Made by a program: the position numbers and the translations under genes. The notes under the pieces are model-generated. The model saw only the letters and a list, made by a program, of their open reading frames with translations, had not been told where the DNA came from and searched no databases. Of a stretch of DNA of 22,242 bases, positions 12,574 to 20,977 are shown piece after piece (within the stretch, counting starts at the first letter, position 1; every line of letters starts with the position of its first letter). The stretch comes from a virus, in the IMG/VR virus record IMGVR_UViG_3300022188_000059, positions 1-22,242 of that record, one strand, 5' to 3'.

Positions 12574-12587
12574 TAACTATCTAATTC
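12553..12587 (+). terminator. Hairpin with T-run at the end of the 11923 gene
   Basis: GAATTAGATAG (12553-12563) pairs with CTATCTAATTC (12577-12587), followed by TTTT. The stem starts inside the coding sequence and is AT-rich, so it is at best an attenuating terminator within the operon. Confidence 0.5.
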
Positions 12588-12617
12588 TTTTGGAAGGACT
12601 GCTAAAGGAGGAATAAA

Positions 12618-12803
12618 GTGGTTACAGCTAAGAGAATACAAGAGTACCAAGAGGAGCAAAAAGGCTCTTTAAAAGAAGCAAAAACGATTTTATACCGGAA
12701 CGCCTTTTGTAACGAGCTTAGGACTGACACAACGGTTTCGGATATGGCGGATACTTTAATAAGAATATTGGAATTTGAGTTCGGCGATGGCTATGAAGGT
12801 TAA
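12618..12803 (+). CDS. Small hypothetical protein
   Basis: A 61-aa protein starting at GTG 12618, chosen for the AGGAGG 6 nt before it. It is helical and charged (RIQEYQEEQKGSLKEAKTIL, then DMADTLIRILEFEFGDG). It ends 12 bp before the polymerase gene, with the polymerase SD (AAGGAGG) overlapping its stop. No family is recognised. Confidence 0.65.
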   Translation: MVTAKRIQEYQEEQKGSLKEAKTILYRNAFCNELRTDTTVSDMADTLIRILEFEFGDGYEG

Positions 12804-12814
12804 GGAGGTAAAAA

Positions 12815-14776
12815 ATGACTAAATTATGGTTGGATTTTGAAACGTACAGTGACTTAGATATCCAAAAAGCTGGAATGTATAAGTATGTAAACCACCCCTC
12901 TTTCCACCCTTGGTGTGCGGCGTATGCTATTGACGACGAAGATACTAAATTATGGGTCCGGGGGGATACTGCGGAAGATTTACATAAGAGTTTATATGAC
13001 CCTGAAATAAAAATTTATGCACACAACGCTGATTTTGAACATGTTGTTTTGAAGTCGATGAAATACGACCTACCCGTTAAAAGATTTGTGGATACACGAG
13101 CTTTAGCAGCTACTTTTGGCTATCCTTTAGGCTTAGATAAATTCTGTAAAGCAGTAGGCTCACCGGTACTTAAAAGTGCCAAAGGTACAAGACTACTTAA
13201 TAAGCTCTGTAAACCCCAGAATAAAACTGTAAAAAATCCGTTAGGTCGGTGGTTTCCAGATACTGCTCCACAAGACTTTTCTGACCTATATTCTTATTGT
13301 GTCCAAGATGTTGAGTCAATGAGGCACGCGGTTAACAAATTACCTACTGATGAACTGTCTTCTTTGGAGCAGTACATCTGGGGGCATACAGTTCTACAAA
13401 ATGAACGTGGGGTAAAGATAGACATAGAAAGTGTTAAGAAGATCAGAAAAATTTTAAGGATGTTTAAATTAAAAGGAGAGCAAAGACTCCAGACTGCCAC
13501 TGGTGGCACTGTGAAAACCCCTAAACAAGTCAAGAAACTAAAAGAGTTTCTCAACGATAGGGGGCTTGACATGCCCAATTTAGCTAAAGCAACAGTCGAG
13601 GAGTATCTTGCGGGTGATACGCGTACTATATGCCGAGAAGTTTTGGAGTTAAGAAAACAATTAGCACATAGTAGTGTAGCTAAGTTCGATAAAATGCAGT
13701 TGATGTGTGAAAAAGATAGTAGAGTACGAGGTAATCTTGTCTATCATGGGGCGCATACTGGGAGATTTGCAGGAAGGGGGGTACAATTACATAACCTTCC
13801 CAGAGCGAGTGTAGCTAATCCTGATGAAGTTATAGCTGATTTCAATTTGTTAAGCTACCAAGATATTCTTGATAGATACCCAGATGTAAACGAAACGGCG
13901 ATGGCTTTGATAAGACCGATGATAACTGCTGAATCAGGAAGTCAACTAATTGTCGCAGATTATTCGAGCATTGAGAATAGAGTGCTCCATTGGTTGGCAG
14001 GAGATGAAAAAACTCTTGATGACTTTAAAAAAGGGGTATGTCAATACAAAATGTATTCTGCAAGTAGGCTCAATATTAAGTACGAAGAGGTAACTAAAGA
14101 ACAGAGAACAGAATCAAAACCTGATGTATTAGGGTTGGGATACGGCGGGGGCTATCGTGCTTTAGTAAGTGTTGCAGCAGGGTATGGAGTTGCATTGGAC
14201 AATAAAAGCGCACAGGAGCGGGTAAATTTTTATCGTAAGAAGTACCATTTGATACCTAAGTTATGGAAAAAGGTTTTCAATAAAGTTTTGGAAGCTGTCG
14301 AAACAAAAGACCCACAGGTACTTATTACTCCTACTGCACAATTAGAATTTAGATGCGCCGGCGGGTATTTGTTTATTCTACTACCCTCAGGGAGGAGGTT
14401 ATCATACCCGCAAGTCAAACTCAACGCAACATGGGAGATTAAAGTTAAAGGAAGACAAGTTCCTATGTCCTCAGTAATAAGCTATATGGGCGTGCGACAA
14501 AGCACGTGGGCAAGAATAGGAACACATCCTGGGATGCTTGTTGAGAATATCGTGCAAGCACTGGCGCGAGATATTTTAGTTTATGGTATGCTTTGCGCAG
14601 AACAGGCAGGATATAAAATCATAGCTTCTGTACATGATGAAGCAATAGCAGAGGTCGATGAATCAGAGGGAAATCTTGAAGATTTTTGTGAGTATCTATG
14701 TATGAAACAAAAATGGGCGGAAACAATTCCATTAAAAGCGGAAGGGTATGTATCTAAAAGGTACAGAAAGGATTAA
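12815..14776 (+). CDS. Family A DNA polymerase with 3'-5' exonuclease domain
   Basis: A 653-aa phage-type PolA that copies the phage genome. The exonuclease domain has Exo I LDFETYSD (D7, E9), Exo II AHNADFEHV (D73) and Exo III YSYCVQDVESM (D165), all catalytic acids present. The polymerase domain has TGRFAGRGVQLHNLPR at 315-330, motif A VADYSSIENRVL (D382), the O-helix RTESKPDVLGLGYGGG at 431-446 (R431, K435, Y443) and motif C ASVHDEAI (H607, D608). A palindrome encodes TATGGT at about 227-232, just before the conserved TPKQVKKLKEFL, between the two domains. The AAGGAGG site is clear. Confidence 0.96.
   Translation: MTKLWLDFETYSDLDIQKAGMYKYVNHPSFHPWCAAYAIDDEDTKLWVRGDTAEDLHKSLYDPEIKIYAHNADFEHVVLKSMKYDLPVKRFVDTRALAATFGYPLGLDKFCKAVGSPVLKSAKGTRLLNKLCKPQNKTVKNPLGRWFPDTAPQDFSDLYSYCVQDVESMRHAVNKLPTDELSSLEQYIWGHTVLQNERGVKIDIESVKKIRKILRMFKLKGEQRLQTATGGTVKTPKQVKKLKEFLNDRGLDMPNLAKATVEEYLAGDTRTICREVLELRKQLAHSSVAKFDKMQLMCEKDSRVRGNLVYHGAHTGRFAGRGVQLHNLPRASVANPDEVIADFNLLSYQDILDRYPDVNETAMALIRPMITAESGSQLIVADYSSIENRVLHWLAGDEKTLDDFKKGVCQYKMYSASRLNIKYEEVTKEQRTESKPDVLGLGYGGGYRALVSVAAGYGVALDNKSAQERVNFYRKKYHLIPKLWKKVFNKVLEAVETKDPQVLITPTAQLEFRCAGGYLFILLPSGRRLSYPQVKLNATWEIKVKGRQVPMSSVISYMGVRQSTWARIGTHPGMLVENIVQALARDILVYGMLCAEQAGYKIIASVHDEAIAEVDESEGNLEDFCEYLCMKQKWAETIPLKAEGYVSKRYRKD
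13490..13511. repeat. Dispersed palindrome copy, in frame in the DNA polymerase gene
   Basis: AGACTGCCACTGGTGGCACT, read T-A-T-G-G-T between exonuclease and polymerase domains. It is the only copy inside a catalytic replication enzyme next to a conserved motif. Confidence 0.9.
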
Positions 14777-14777
14777 T

Positions 14778-14963
14778 ATGAGCACAAATGATGATTTGTT
14801 AAATGAGATAATAACAGAAGTGGAGTACCAGAAACATTTAACTCACCCCAACAGTATAGAAGATGTCATAAGAAGTTGTGGCAGAATTATTCAGTATGCG
14901 TCATTAATAAAAATAGGTAAGATTACAAGACTGCCACTGGTGGCGACCCGAAAGGATAATTGA
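14778..14963 (+). CDS. Small hypothetical protein with palindrome-derived tail
   Basis: A 61-aa protein. ATG 14778 follows AAAGGA and the polymerase stop by 1 bp; an earlier ATG overlaps the polymerase gene and lacks an SD. It is helical (MSTNDDLLNEIITEVEYQK, then EDVIRSCGRIIQYASLIKI). The last 10 residues (RLPLVATRKDN) are encoded by a palindrome plus the next gene's SD, in a different frame from the other in-frame copies, so the original stop was probably overrun. Family unknown. Confidence 0.6.
   Translation: MSTNDDLLNEIITEVEYQKHLTHPNSIEDVIRSCGRIIQYASLIKIGKITRLPLVATRKDN
14929..14947. repeat. Dispersed palindrome copy before an SD
   Basis: GACTGCCACTGGTGGCGAC, followed by CCGAAAGGA as at 7957 and 8177, leading the 14963 gene. 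Confidence 0.88.
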
Positions 14964-15217
14964 TGAATACTTTTAGGGATTTAATTTTATCAGTAGAAAT
15001 TACGGAAGAAGAACATAAAGAACTTATTTTTGTTTGTTCTGAATGGGCTTTATTCTGTGCAAAATTATCTACTTTTGATAAGTTAAAGGTGATAAAGCTT
15101 CTTAAATATTTAATTACTGAACGTACTAAGAGTAAAAAAATGCTTGAAAGAAGTATTGGGAGATTTAATAGACTTAACACCTTAGTAAAGGAGACACTAT
15201 GCACGAGAAAGAGATAG
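14963..15217 (+). CDS. Small helical hypothetical protein
   Basis: An 84-aa protein. ATG 14963 shares a base with the upstream stop (TGATG) and follows AAAGGA by 7 nt. It is helical with a basic C-terminal half: EEEHKELIFVCSEWALFCAK, then LKVIKLLKYLITERTKSKK. It overlaps the next gene's start by 19 bp. No family is recognised. Confidence 0.6.
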   Translation: MNTFRDLILSVEITEEEHKELIFVCSEWALFCAKLSTFDKLKVIKLLKYLITERTKSKKMLERSIGRFNRLNTLVKETLCTRKR

Positions 15218-15501
15218 AAAAATATTTGTGTAAGCAAGTTAAAGAAAAGCTAAATGGCGTTGCTTATAAGTTTACTTCTCCTGGGCGAAGAGCAGTACCA
15301 GACAGACTTTGTGTAGTTAAGGGTCATTGCTTTTTTGTAGAATGCAAAGCCACTGATAAGTATTTGACGGATGCGCAAGAAAGAGAAGCGTATAGATTGA
15401 ATGCGTTAGATCAATGGGTATACATGGTCAACTCTAAAAGTAAAGTGAACGTACTTATAAGAGCATGGGAGTTGAGGTTAAAAGAAGAAAGGGGGTTGTG
15501 A
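15199..15501 (+). CDS. VRR-NUC domain nuclease
   Basis: A 100-aa stand-alone VRR-NUC protein (PD-(D/E)XK superfamily, Holliday-junction-resolvase-like). Visible are an N-terminal helix with E3/E5, GVAYKFTSPGRRAVPDRLCV with D35, and HCFFVECKA with E48 and K50, followed by LTDAQEREAYRLNAL. These are the catalytic residues of the family. AAAGGAG precedes the ATG within the end of the upstream gene. In Firmicutes phages the gene commonly sits beside an SNF2 helicase gene, as here, and is thought to process branched DNA. Confidence 0.9.
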   Translation: MHEKEIEKYLCKQVKEKLNGVAYKFTSPGRRAVPDRLCVVKGHCFFVECKATDKYLTDAQEREAYRLNALDQWVYMVNSKSKVNVLIRAWELRLKEERGL

Positions 15502-15728
15502 TGGAAAGGTGGTTCATATCGTATAGAGTAACTGTTAAAGGTTTCTTAGATAGTGTTCCACGTATACGAATATTAGAAGGTACTGTTGTAACAGATGTAT
15601 CTCCGGCTAACTGGATGCGGGAACACGGAGTGAGTCATACTATACTATACGCAGAACAAATATCAGCGGCGTTAGCAAGTGAATTAGTACACGGTGGTGC
15701 AGGTATTCCTGCTGAATATTATACTTAG
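15501..15728 (+). CDS. Small hypothetical protein
   Basis: A 75-aa protein. I start it at ATG 15501, which overlaps the VRR-NUC stop (TGATG) and follows a GAAAGGGGG stretch; an earlier ATG at 15465 lies inside the upstream gene. The first half looks beta-rich (WFISYRVTVKG, RIRILEGTVVTDVS), the second helical. No family is recognised. Its place between nuclease and helicase suggests co-expression only. Confidence 0.6.
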   Translation: MERWFISYRVTVKGFLDSVPRIRILEGTVVTDVSPANWMREHGVSHTILYAEQISAALASELVHGGAGIPAEYYT

Positions 15729-15736
15729 AGGTACTT

Positions 15737-17188
15737 ATGAAATTATTAACAATAGATAACGACATGCATGAATACCAAAAATACGCTGTATTTACCGCTA
15801 TGGAAAAAAAATATGCTGCGATATTTTTGGGAACAGGACTTGGTAAAACAATAATAAGTCTTACGATAGTTGACCAGTTATTAAAACGTAAGTTAATACG
15901 TGGTGCTTTAATTGTGTGTACTAAAAAAGCTATGTTCAATTCTTGGAGACAAGAAGCGGCACAATGGGAACATACTCAGTACTTAAACTTTTCTATTATA
16001 CATGGTAATGCAGGAAAAGGAACGTCTAAGTTTGTAAAGCGTAAAAACTTAATGGATTCCAAGGCTCGTATCTTTCTAATAAATTATGAGGGTTTACCCT
16101 GGTTGGCAAGAAATCTTAACGCGATATACAAGAACAGATTGCTGCCTTTTGATTGCGTTTTTTATGATGAATCGACAAAGATGAAACACTCAACAACACA
16201 AAGATTTAAAGCTTTCAAACCTTTTATGGACAGATTTACTTACCGATTTCCTATGACAGGAACACCTGCTCCTAATGGATTGATGGATTTATTCGGTCAG
16301 ATGTACGTTATGGATTTAGGGTATAGTTTGGGTACTACTCTCTACAGTTTTAGAAACAGGTTCTTTACTTCTCTCCCCCAAGGTACACACACTCTATACA
16401 CACTGCGAAAAGGAAGTAAAAAAGCAGTGTCAAAACGTATTAAAAACAGAGTGATTAATATGCGGAAGCAAGACTATGTTACGCTGCCCCCTATTATTTA
16501 CAACGAAATAAAAATGGACTTGCCTAAAAAATACAGGAAACAATACGATGAATTAGAGAATACATTTTTTATAGAATTAGAAAAGTCTGAGATAGAAGCG
16601 TTTTCTAAAGCGGCTTTATCAATGAAACTAAGACAATTCTTGCAAGGAAAAATGTATACAGGAGAAGGCAAAGAAAGAAAAACAATAGCTATTCATGACG
16701 AAAAATTGCAAGTGTTAAAAGAAATGGTAGATATTTCTAACAAAACTACACGTATTCTTGAAGGCATAGGCAACTGTATCATAGCATATAATTTTCGATA
16801 CGAACGAGAAGATTTAAAAAGTATATTTCCTAACGCCCCTTCTATTGATGGGCAAACAACTGATAAACAATCGGAGGAGTACATAAAAAGATGGAATTTA
16901 AAACAGATACCTATACTCTTATACAATCCTGCAAGCGACCCGCATGGGTTGAACTTGCAGTTAGGTGGTAATCAAATTCTATGGTATAGTTTAACGTGGA
17001 ACTTAGAACAATTTTTACAACTGATAGATAGGCTGTACCGGCAGAGACAGGATAAAACAGTGTTTGTTCACTGCTTGTTATTTAGAAACACTATAGATGA
17101 AGTAGTGTTTAAGGCTCTAAAAGATAAAGAAGCAACTCAGAATAATTTACTTGCGTCTTTAAAAACATATCGAAAGGAGAAAAGATGA
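15737..17188 (+). CDS. SNF2-family DEAD/H helicase
   Basis: A 483-aa superfamily 2 ATPase of the phage SNF2 type. It has a Q-like start (HEYQKYAVFTAM), Walker A GTGLGKT at 32-38, motif Ia CTKKAMFNSW, Walker B VFYDEST at 141-147 (DES in place of DEAH) and motif III MTGTPAPN at 173-180. C-terminal motifs are ILLYNPASDPHGLNLQ and the arginine-finger motif VI QLIDRLYRQRQ. It probably translocates on or remodels branched duplex DNA during replication, together with the VRR-NUC nuclease. No SD is obvious beyond AGAGG at 15728-15732, so coupling from upstream is likely. Confidence 0.92.
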   Translation: MKLLTIDNDMHEYQKYAVFTAMEKKYAAIFLGTGLGKTIISLTIVDQLLKRKLIRGALIVCTKKAMFNSWRQEAAQWEHTQYLNFSIIHGNAGKGTSKFVKRKNLMDSKARIFLINYEGLPWLARNLNAIYKNRLLPFDCVFYDESTKMKHSTTQRFKAFKPFMDRFTYRFPMTGTPAPNGLMDLFGQMYVMDLGYSLGTTLYSFRNRFFTSLPQGTHTLYTLRKGSKKAVSKRIKNRVINMRKQDYVTLPPIIYNEIKMDLPKKYRKQYDELENTFFIELEKSEIEAFSKAALSMKLRQFLQGKMYTGEGKERKTIAIHDEKLQVLKEMVDISNKTTRILEGIGNCIIAYNFRYEREDLKSIFPNAPSIDGQTTDKQSEEYIKRWNLKQIPILLYNPASDPHGLNLQLGGNQILWYSLTWNLEQFLQLIDRLYRQRQDKTVFVHCLLFRNTIDEVVFKALKDKEATQNNLLASLKTYRKEKR

Positions 17189-17338
17189 ATGATAACACAT
17201 ACTTGTGGCGGAAAAATGACAGTACTAAAAAAGAATAAGATGCGTATTGTGTACCAATGTGATGTGTGTAAAAAAATATTAGTAGTACATGGGCGGACTG
17301 CTACCAGTGGCAATCAAAGGAGTCGTAATGGAGAATAA
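17189..17338 (+). CDS. Small zinc-ribbon-like protein
   Basis: A 49-aa frame starting directly after the helicase stop (TGA-ATG), with AAAGGAG about 10 nt upstream. It reads MITHTCGGKMTVLKKNKMRI, then VYQCDVCKKILVVHG. The H-x-C-G-G and C-x-x-C pairs flanking a short basic stretch are zinc-ribbon-like, although the first pair has His in place of Cys. The C-terminal TATSGN is palindrome-derived. The frame overlaps the start of the next gene by 11 bp. A competing 17-aa frame at 17185 has better SD spacing but no visible character. Confidence 0.5.
   Translation: MITHTCGGKMTVLKKNKMRIVYQCDVCKKILVVHGRTATSGNQRSRNGE
17296..17315. repeat. Dispersed palindrome copy before the primase-helicase SD
   Basis: GACTGCTACCAGTGGCAATC, directly followed by AAAGGAG. 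It is also read in frame (T-A-T-S-G-N) by the zinc-ribbon gene. Confidence 0.92.
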
Positions 17339-20057
17339 AACTACTATTACTCTTGTACGTTCTCGTATAAAAAACAGACCTTATTGTAAAACCGATGGTA
17401 AATATCTCGGTCCAACTTGGAACAATGATATAGGTTTGCAGACTATACCTAACACCCCTGAAGAAATGTTTAACCTTTGTTCTATCTTGCTTACTGCCAG
17501 CAATACTTGTGTTGTTACTGGTGCTGCAGTCAGACCAGAGATACTAAACACTGATAGAACCCTGAAGAACTTTAAAGAAGAACCAATATCTTATATCGTG
17601 TTAGATTTAGATAAATACGAAGTACCTAACTTAAAGAAACTTGAGTATAATCAAGTAGTGAAAGAAGTAGATAAGTTTATTAGAGAGTATCTGCCTCCAG
17701 AATTTCAACGAGTAACTTACACACTATGCTTCAGTTCTTCTTTTCTTATAAAAGAGAAACCATATCTGAGATGTCATATTATCTTTATGTTAGAAGAGCC
17801 ACAATATCCACGTGAGATAGGTGTATGGATTAAAAAGAATGGCGTCCCTGCTGACGCTACTTTCTATTTTAATTTAACGCAACCTATCTTTACAGCACAA
17901 CCTCTATGGGTAGATTTGGTTGACCCTCTAACTCTTAAAGACCCTAAGTTCCCCAGATTAAGTTACATTAAAAAAAATAAAACACATGTAGCTCCAGGGT
18001 GGCAACCATATTTTGTACCTGAAAAGAATTTAACATCTTCTGAAATGCCTACTGCTCGTATGTTGCCTGGTAAAGTAGGGTCATTTTGTAGGAGGGTATC
18101 ACCAGAAAAAATACTATCCTCAATGGGCTACACTCATGTTGATAGCAACAGATACTTAGCCCCTGAATCAAACACTGGTATCCCTGGTGCGCTTGTTTTT
18201 GGTAATGGGTATGTTTATTCGCATCATGACGGCGACCCTATAAATCAGATAATAGGGGAAGTTTTTAAGCACAAACGCAAGAGTTTAAATGCTTATGATA
18301 TCTCTTATAATTGGGCAATGCTTAATAAAGAAAGAGACTCCTCTATACTAAAAGAATTTGAGTTCATGCTTAATCAGGCTATTCTTGGGGACAGTGTGTA
18401 CCAAGATGAAGTTCAACAAGAACTGGTGTACCGAACAGAATGGCTTAGTGAAGGAGAATATAAAGGAGACAACCGGAAAATAATAGATAGTATAATTTTA
18501 GATATGTATGATTTGCATTTGACGGAGTTATCAAGAGACTATCTTTTTAACGCTATTAAAATGCAAACAAAACATATAACTCTTGCGTCAATAAAAAATG
18601 CTTGGAAAAACTTAAAGCGTGAGCAAGCGACACAGCAGGATACTTACGACCCCGAAGCTAACTTACGCCACATGGCTAACATATTTAAAAGACAGAAAAT
18701 TATATACTCACACCATAAAACTGTAACAGGTAATTTCTGGTGCTACTTTTCTGACCGGCGTATCTGGAAATGTTGTAACATATCGCAAACAAAAGCTTTT
18801 ATTTACAACCATATCCACGCTGCTATACCTTTAAAAGTAGAGATTAGTTATAGCAAATCAGAACAACTCGCGAATATCATCACCCGTGAAGCTTGTTTAT
18901 CTATGGCTGATTTTCCTAAAGGACAAGGATGGGCTTTCAACGAAGGCAGTTACGGCATAATCATGTCCGATATCTTTTCAGATAGCCCCCAGTGGCAGTC
19001 TAAAGATTCAGTTAGAACACTAAGAAAAGAAGATTATATATATAAAGAGTTACCCGTTACTTATAAAGAATGGACAAACGCAGAGACTCCGGATAAATAC
19101 ATAGATTTTTTAATAGGGTCTTGCGAAGAGGATTTGGAAACAGTTGAATTAATTAGGGAGTACGGCGGTTATATTTTAGCTGATTCGTATTACATACATA
19201 AGATGTTAATCATTGAGGGTGTACCTGGGAGTGGCAAAAGTATCTTAGCTAAAGTACTGCAAGCTTGCGTAGGTTCCCAATACCATTCAGCGGTATCTAT
19301 TTCAGGGTTAGCTAATAGGTTTGGATTGGGTACGCTTCCTGGAAAAAAGTTAGCAGTGATGTCGGAAGCAAGAGGAGTCGATTTCAATACATTAAAAGCT
19401 TTAGTACCCATACTATTAAAAATCGTAGGTCAAGACTACGTGGATACCGAAGCGAAAGGAGTTGACATAGTAACGGAACTTTTAGAGTGCAAGATCATGA
19501 TGATGACGAACAAAACTCCTGTACTGCCTGATGATACAGGGGCGTTAGCACAGAGACTAATGATGATAAAATTTAATAAAGGGTTTAGAGGAACACCTGA
19601 AGAGGTACTTGGGTTAGATAGACAGATAATACAAACAGGATTAGCAGGAATTATAAAATGGCATTTAACAGGGCTTGAACGTCTTAGTGAACGAGGTGTT
19701 TTTATTGAGCCTGAGAGGGGAAGAAAAGCTAAGGAAGCATTGATAGAACAGATTGACCCACTCAAGAACTACATCACAAAATATTTTACAATAGATTTTA
19801 ATAGCACACAAACAGAATGGATGCGCCAAAGAGAATTTATACTGTACTTCAGAGCATATTGTTTACGAATAGGTCAACCTACTACTGAGAAAAGTATTCA
19901 AAAAAGAGCATCAATAAGAAGTGTTAGAACTTTATTTCCTAACGTATATGTTAAACGTATTCGGAGAGAGGATAAAACAGTTGCAGCGTTAGCAGGAATG
20001 ATACCTAAAATTCAATTAGGTTTAGAATTTGCGGATGAAATTTATGACTTACAATAA
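17328..20057 (+). CDS. Primase-helicase, D5/SF3-type
   Basis: A 909-aa protein. ATG 17328 was chosen for the AAAGGAG 5 nt upstream; the longer in-frame GTG lies inside the palindrome leader. The N-terminal ~300 residues probably hold an archaeo-eukaryotic-type primase fold: ISYIVLDLDKYEV with two close aspartates, and KPYLRCHIIFML with a histidine, fit that fold loosely. The C-terminal third is an SF3/VirE-like helicase: MLIIEGVPGSGKS with Walker A at 631-638, KLAVMSEARGVDFN as the Walker B region, and CKIMMMTNKTPVLPDD as the polar sensor motif. The protein would unwind the fork and make primers for the PolA-type polymerase. A half palindrome encodes SPQWQS. Confidence 0.9.
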   Translation: MENKTTITLVRSRIKNRPYCKTDGKYLGPTWNNDIGLQTIPNTPEEMFNLCSILLTASNTCVVTGAAVRPEILNTDRTLKNFKEEPISYIVLDLDKYEVPNLKKLEYNQVVKEVDKFIREYLPPEFQRVTYTLCFSSSFLIKEKPYLRCHIIFMLEEPQYPREIGVWIKKNGVPADATFYFNLTQPIFTAQPLWVDLVDPLTLKDPKFPRLSYIKKNKTHVAPGWQPYFVPEKNLTSSEMPTARMLPGKVGSFCRRVSPEKILSSMGYTHVDSNRYLAPESNTGIPGALVFGNGYVYSHHDGDPINQIIGEVFKHKRKSLNAYDISYNWAMLNKERDSSILKEFEFMLNQAILGDSVYQDEVQQELVYRTEWLSEGEYKGDNRKIIDSIILDMYDLHLTELSRDYLFNAIKMQTKHITLASIKNAWKNLKREQATQQDTYDPEANLRHMANIFKRQKIIYSHHKTVTGNFWCYFSDRRIWKCCNISQTKAFIYNHIHAAIPLKVEISYSKSEQLANIITREACLSMADFPKGQGWAFNEGSYGIIMSDIFSDSPQWQSKDSVRTLRKEDYIYKELPVTYKEWTNAETPDKYIDFLIGSCEEDLETVELIREYGGYILADSYYIHKMLIIEGVPGSGKSILAKVLQACVGSQYHSAVSISGLANRFGLGTLPGKKLAVMSEARGVDFNTLKALVPILLKIVGQDYVDTEAKGVDIVTELLECKIMMMTNKTPVLPDDTGALAQRLMMIKFNKGFRGTPEEVLGLDRQIIQTGLAGIIKWHLTGLERLSERGVFIEPERGRKAKEALIEQIDPLKNYITKYFTIDFNSTQTEWMRQREFILYFRAYCLRIGQPTTEKSIQKRASIRSVRTLFPNVYVKRIRREDKTVAALAGMIPKIQLGLEFADEIYDLQ
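18987..19001. repeat. Half/degenerate dispersed palindrome inside the primase-helicase gene
   Basis: CCCAGTGGCAGTCT keeps the right arm and centre only. It is read in another frame (S-P-Q-W-Q-S), so it may be a decayed copy or chance. Confidence 0.45.
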
Positions 20058-20061
20058 ACTC

Positions 20062-20083
20062 AGATTGCTACCGGTGGCAGTCT
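20062..20083. repeat. Dispersed palindrome copy before the ligase SD
   Basis: AGATTGCTACCGGTGGCAGT plus CT, followed 5 bp on by AAAAGGAG. It fills the whole gap between primase-helicase and ligase genes. Confidence 0.92.
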
Positions 20084-20101
20084 AATAAAAGGAGAAATAT
20101 A

Positions 20102-20977
20102 ATGGCGTGTAAAAGACAAGGAATAATGTTAGCAACTTTGCTCACGAAGAAACTTTTTGATAAACTTCCTAAACCAGTTTTAGTACAACCAAAAATTGAA
20201 GGAGACAGATTAAGAGCCAAGATAGATAACTACGGGGAACCAACTTTGTTTAGTTCAGGAGCCAAGATAAGAACATGTGTCCCCCACATACAAGAAGAAC
20301 TAAAAGAAGTGTGTGGGTTGTGGAGAGGGATTGAGTTGGATGGTGAAATGTACAAGCACGGGATGGAGCATAGTGAAATACGAAGTATTGTAGGGAGGAC
20401 AAAAAACTTACATCCTGATCATAAAAAAATAGAGTACCATATCTTTGATATCGTTTCGACAGAAGCACAAAACCATCGTACTGCAACATTACAGGAATTT
20501 TTTAAAGATAGGTATTTTGAGTATCTGAGATACGTACCCTCGTGTCAAGTATGTAATTGGGAAGATTTACAAAGATACTATGCTATTTTCATTAGTGAGG
20601 GGTACGAAGGTATAATCATAAGACACCCTTATGCAGTGTATCAAAGAAAAAAAACTAGAACTCTACTAAAGTTTAAACCCAGAGCAAGTGAGAGCTTCAG
20701 AGTATTAAGTGTCATAGAAGAGAAGTCTAAAGACGGGGTACTTAAAGGAACTTTCGGAGCGTTTTGCTGTGAGACTCCAGAAGGACGAGTATTTACAGTA
20801 GGTTCCGGACCAACTAAATACCAACGTACTTTAATATGGGGTAACAAAGAACTATTTGTAGGGAATGAGGTGAAGATACGTTTCCAAAACTATACTAAAA
20901 TTCGTAAAGTCCCCAAGATGCAATCAATAGACAAGGGTTGGTTGAAAAGTGTACAACAACAATTAGGAAGTGCGTAA
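20102..20977 (+). CDS. ATP-dependent DNA ligase
   Basis: A 291-aa ligase of the small phage type, sealing nicks after lagging-strand synthesis. Motif I is QPKIEGDRLR, with adenylated lysine K31. Motif III is IELDGEM at 77-83, IIIa is YHIFDIV at 112-118, motif IV is EGIIIR at 169-174 and motif V is LLKFKP at 188-193. An OB-fold follows, with GTFGAFCCETPEGRVFTVGS and VGNEVKIRFQNYT. Motif I has KIEG where most ligases have KxDG. The conservative Asp-to-Glu change may be natural for this lineage. The AAAAGGAG before the ATG is clear. Confidence 0.92.
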   Translation: MACKRQGIMLATLLTKKLFDKLPKPVLVQPKIEGDRLRAKIDNYGEPTLFSSGAKIRTCVPHIQEELKEVCGLWRGIELDGEMYKHGMEHSEIRSIVGRTKNLHPDHKKIEYHIFDIVSTEAQNHRTATLQEFFKDRYFEYLRYVPSCQVCNWEDLQRYYAIFISEGYEGIIIRHPYAVYQRKKTRTLLKFKPRASESFRVLSVIEEKSKDGVLKGTFGAFCCETPEGRVFTVGSGPTKYQRTLIWGNKELFVGNEVKIRFQNYTKIRKVPKMQSIDKGWLKSVQQQLGSA

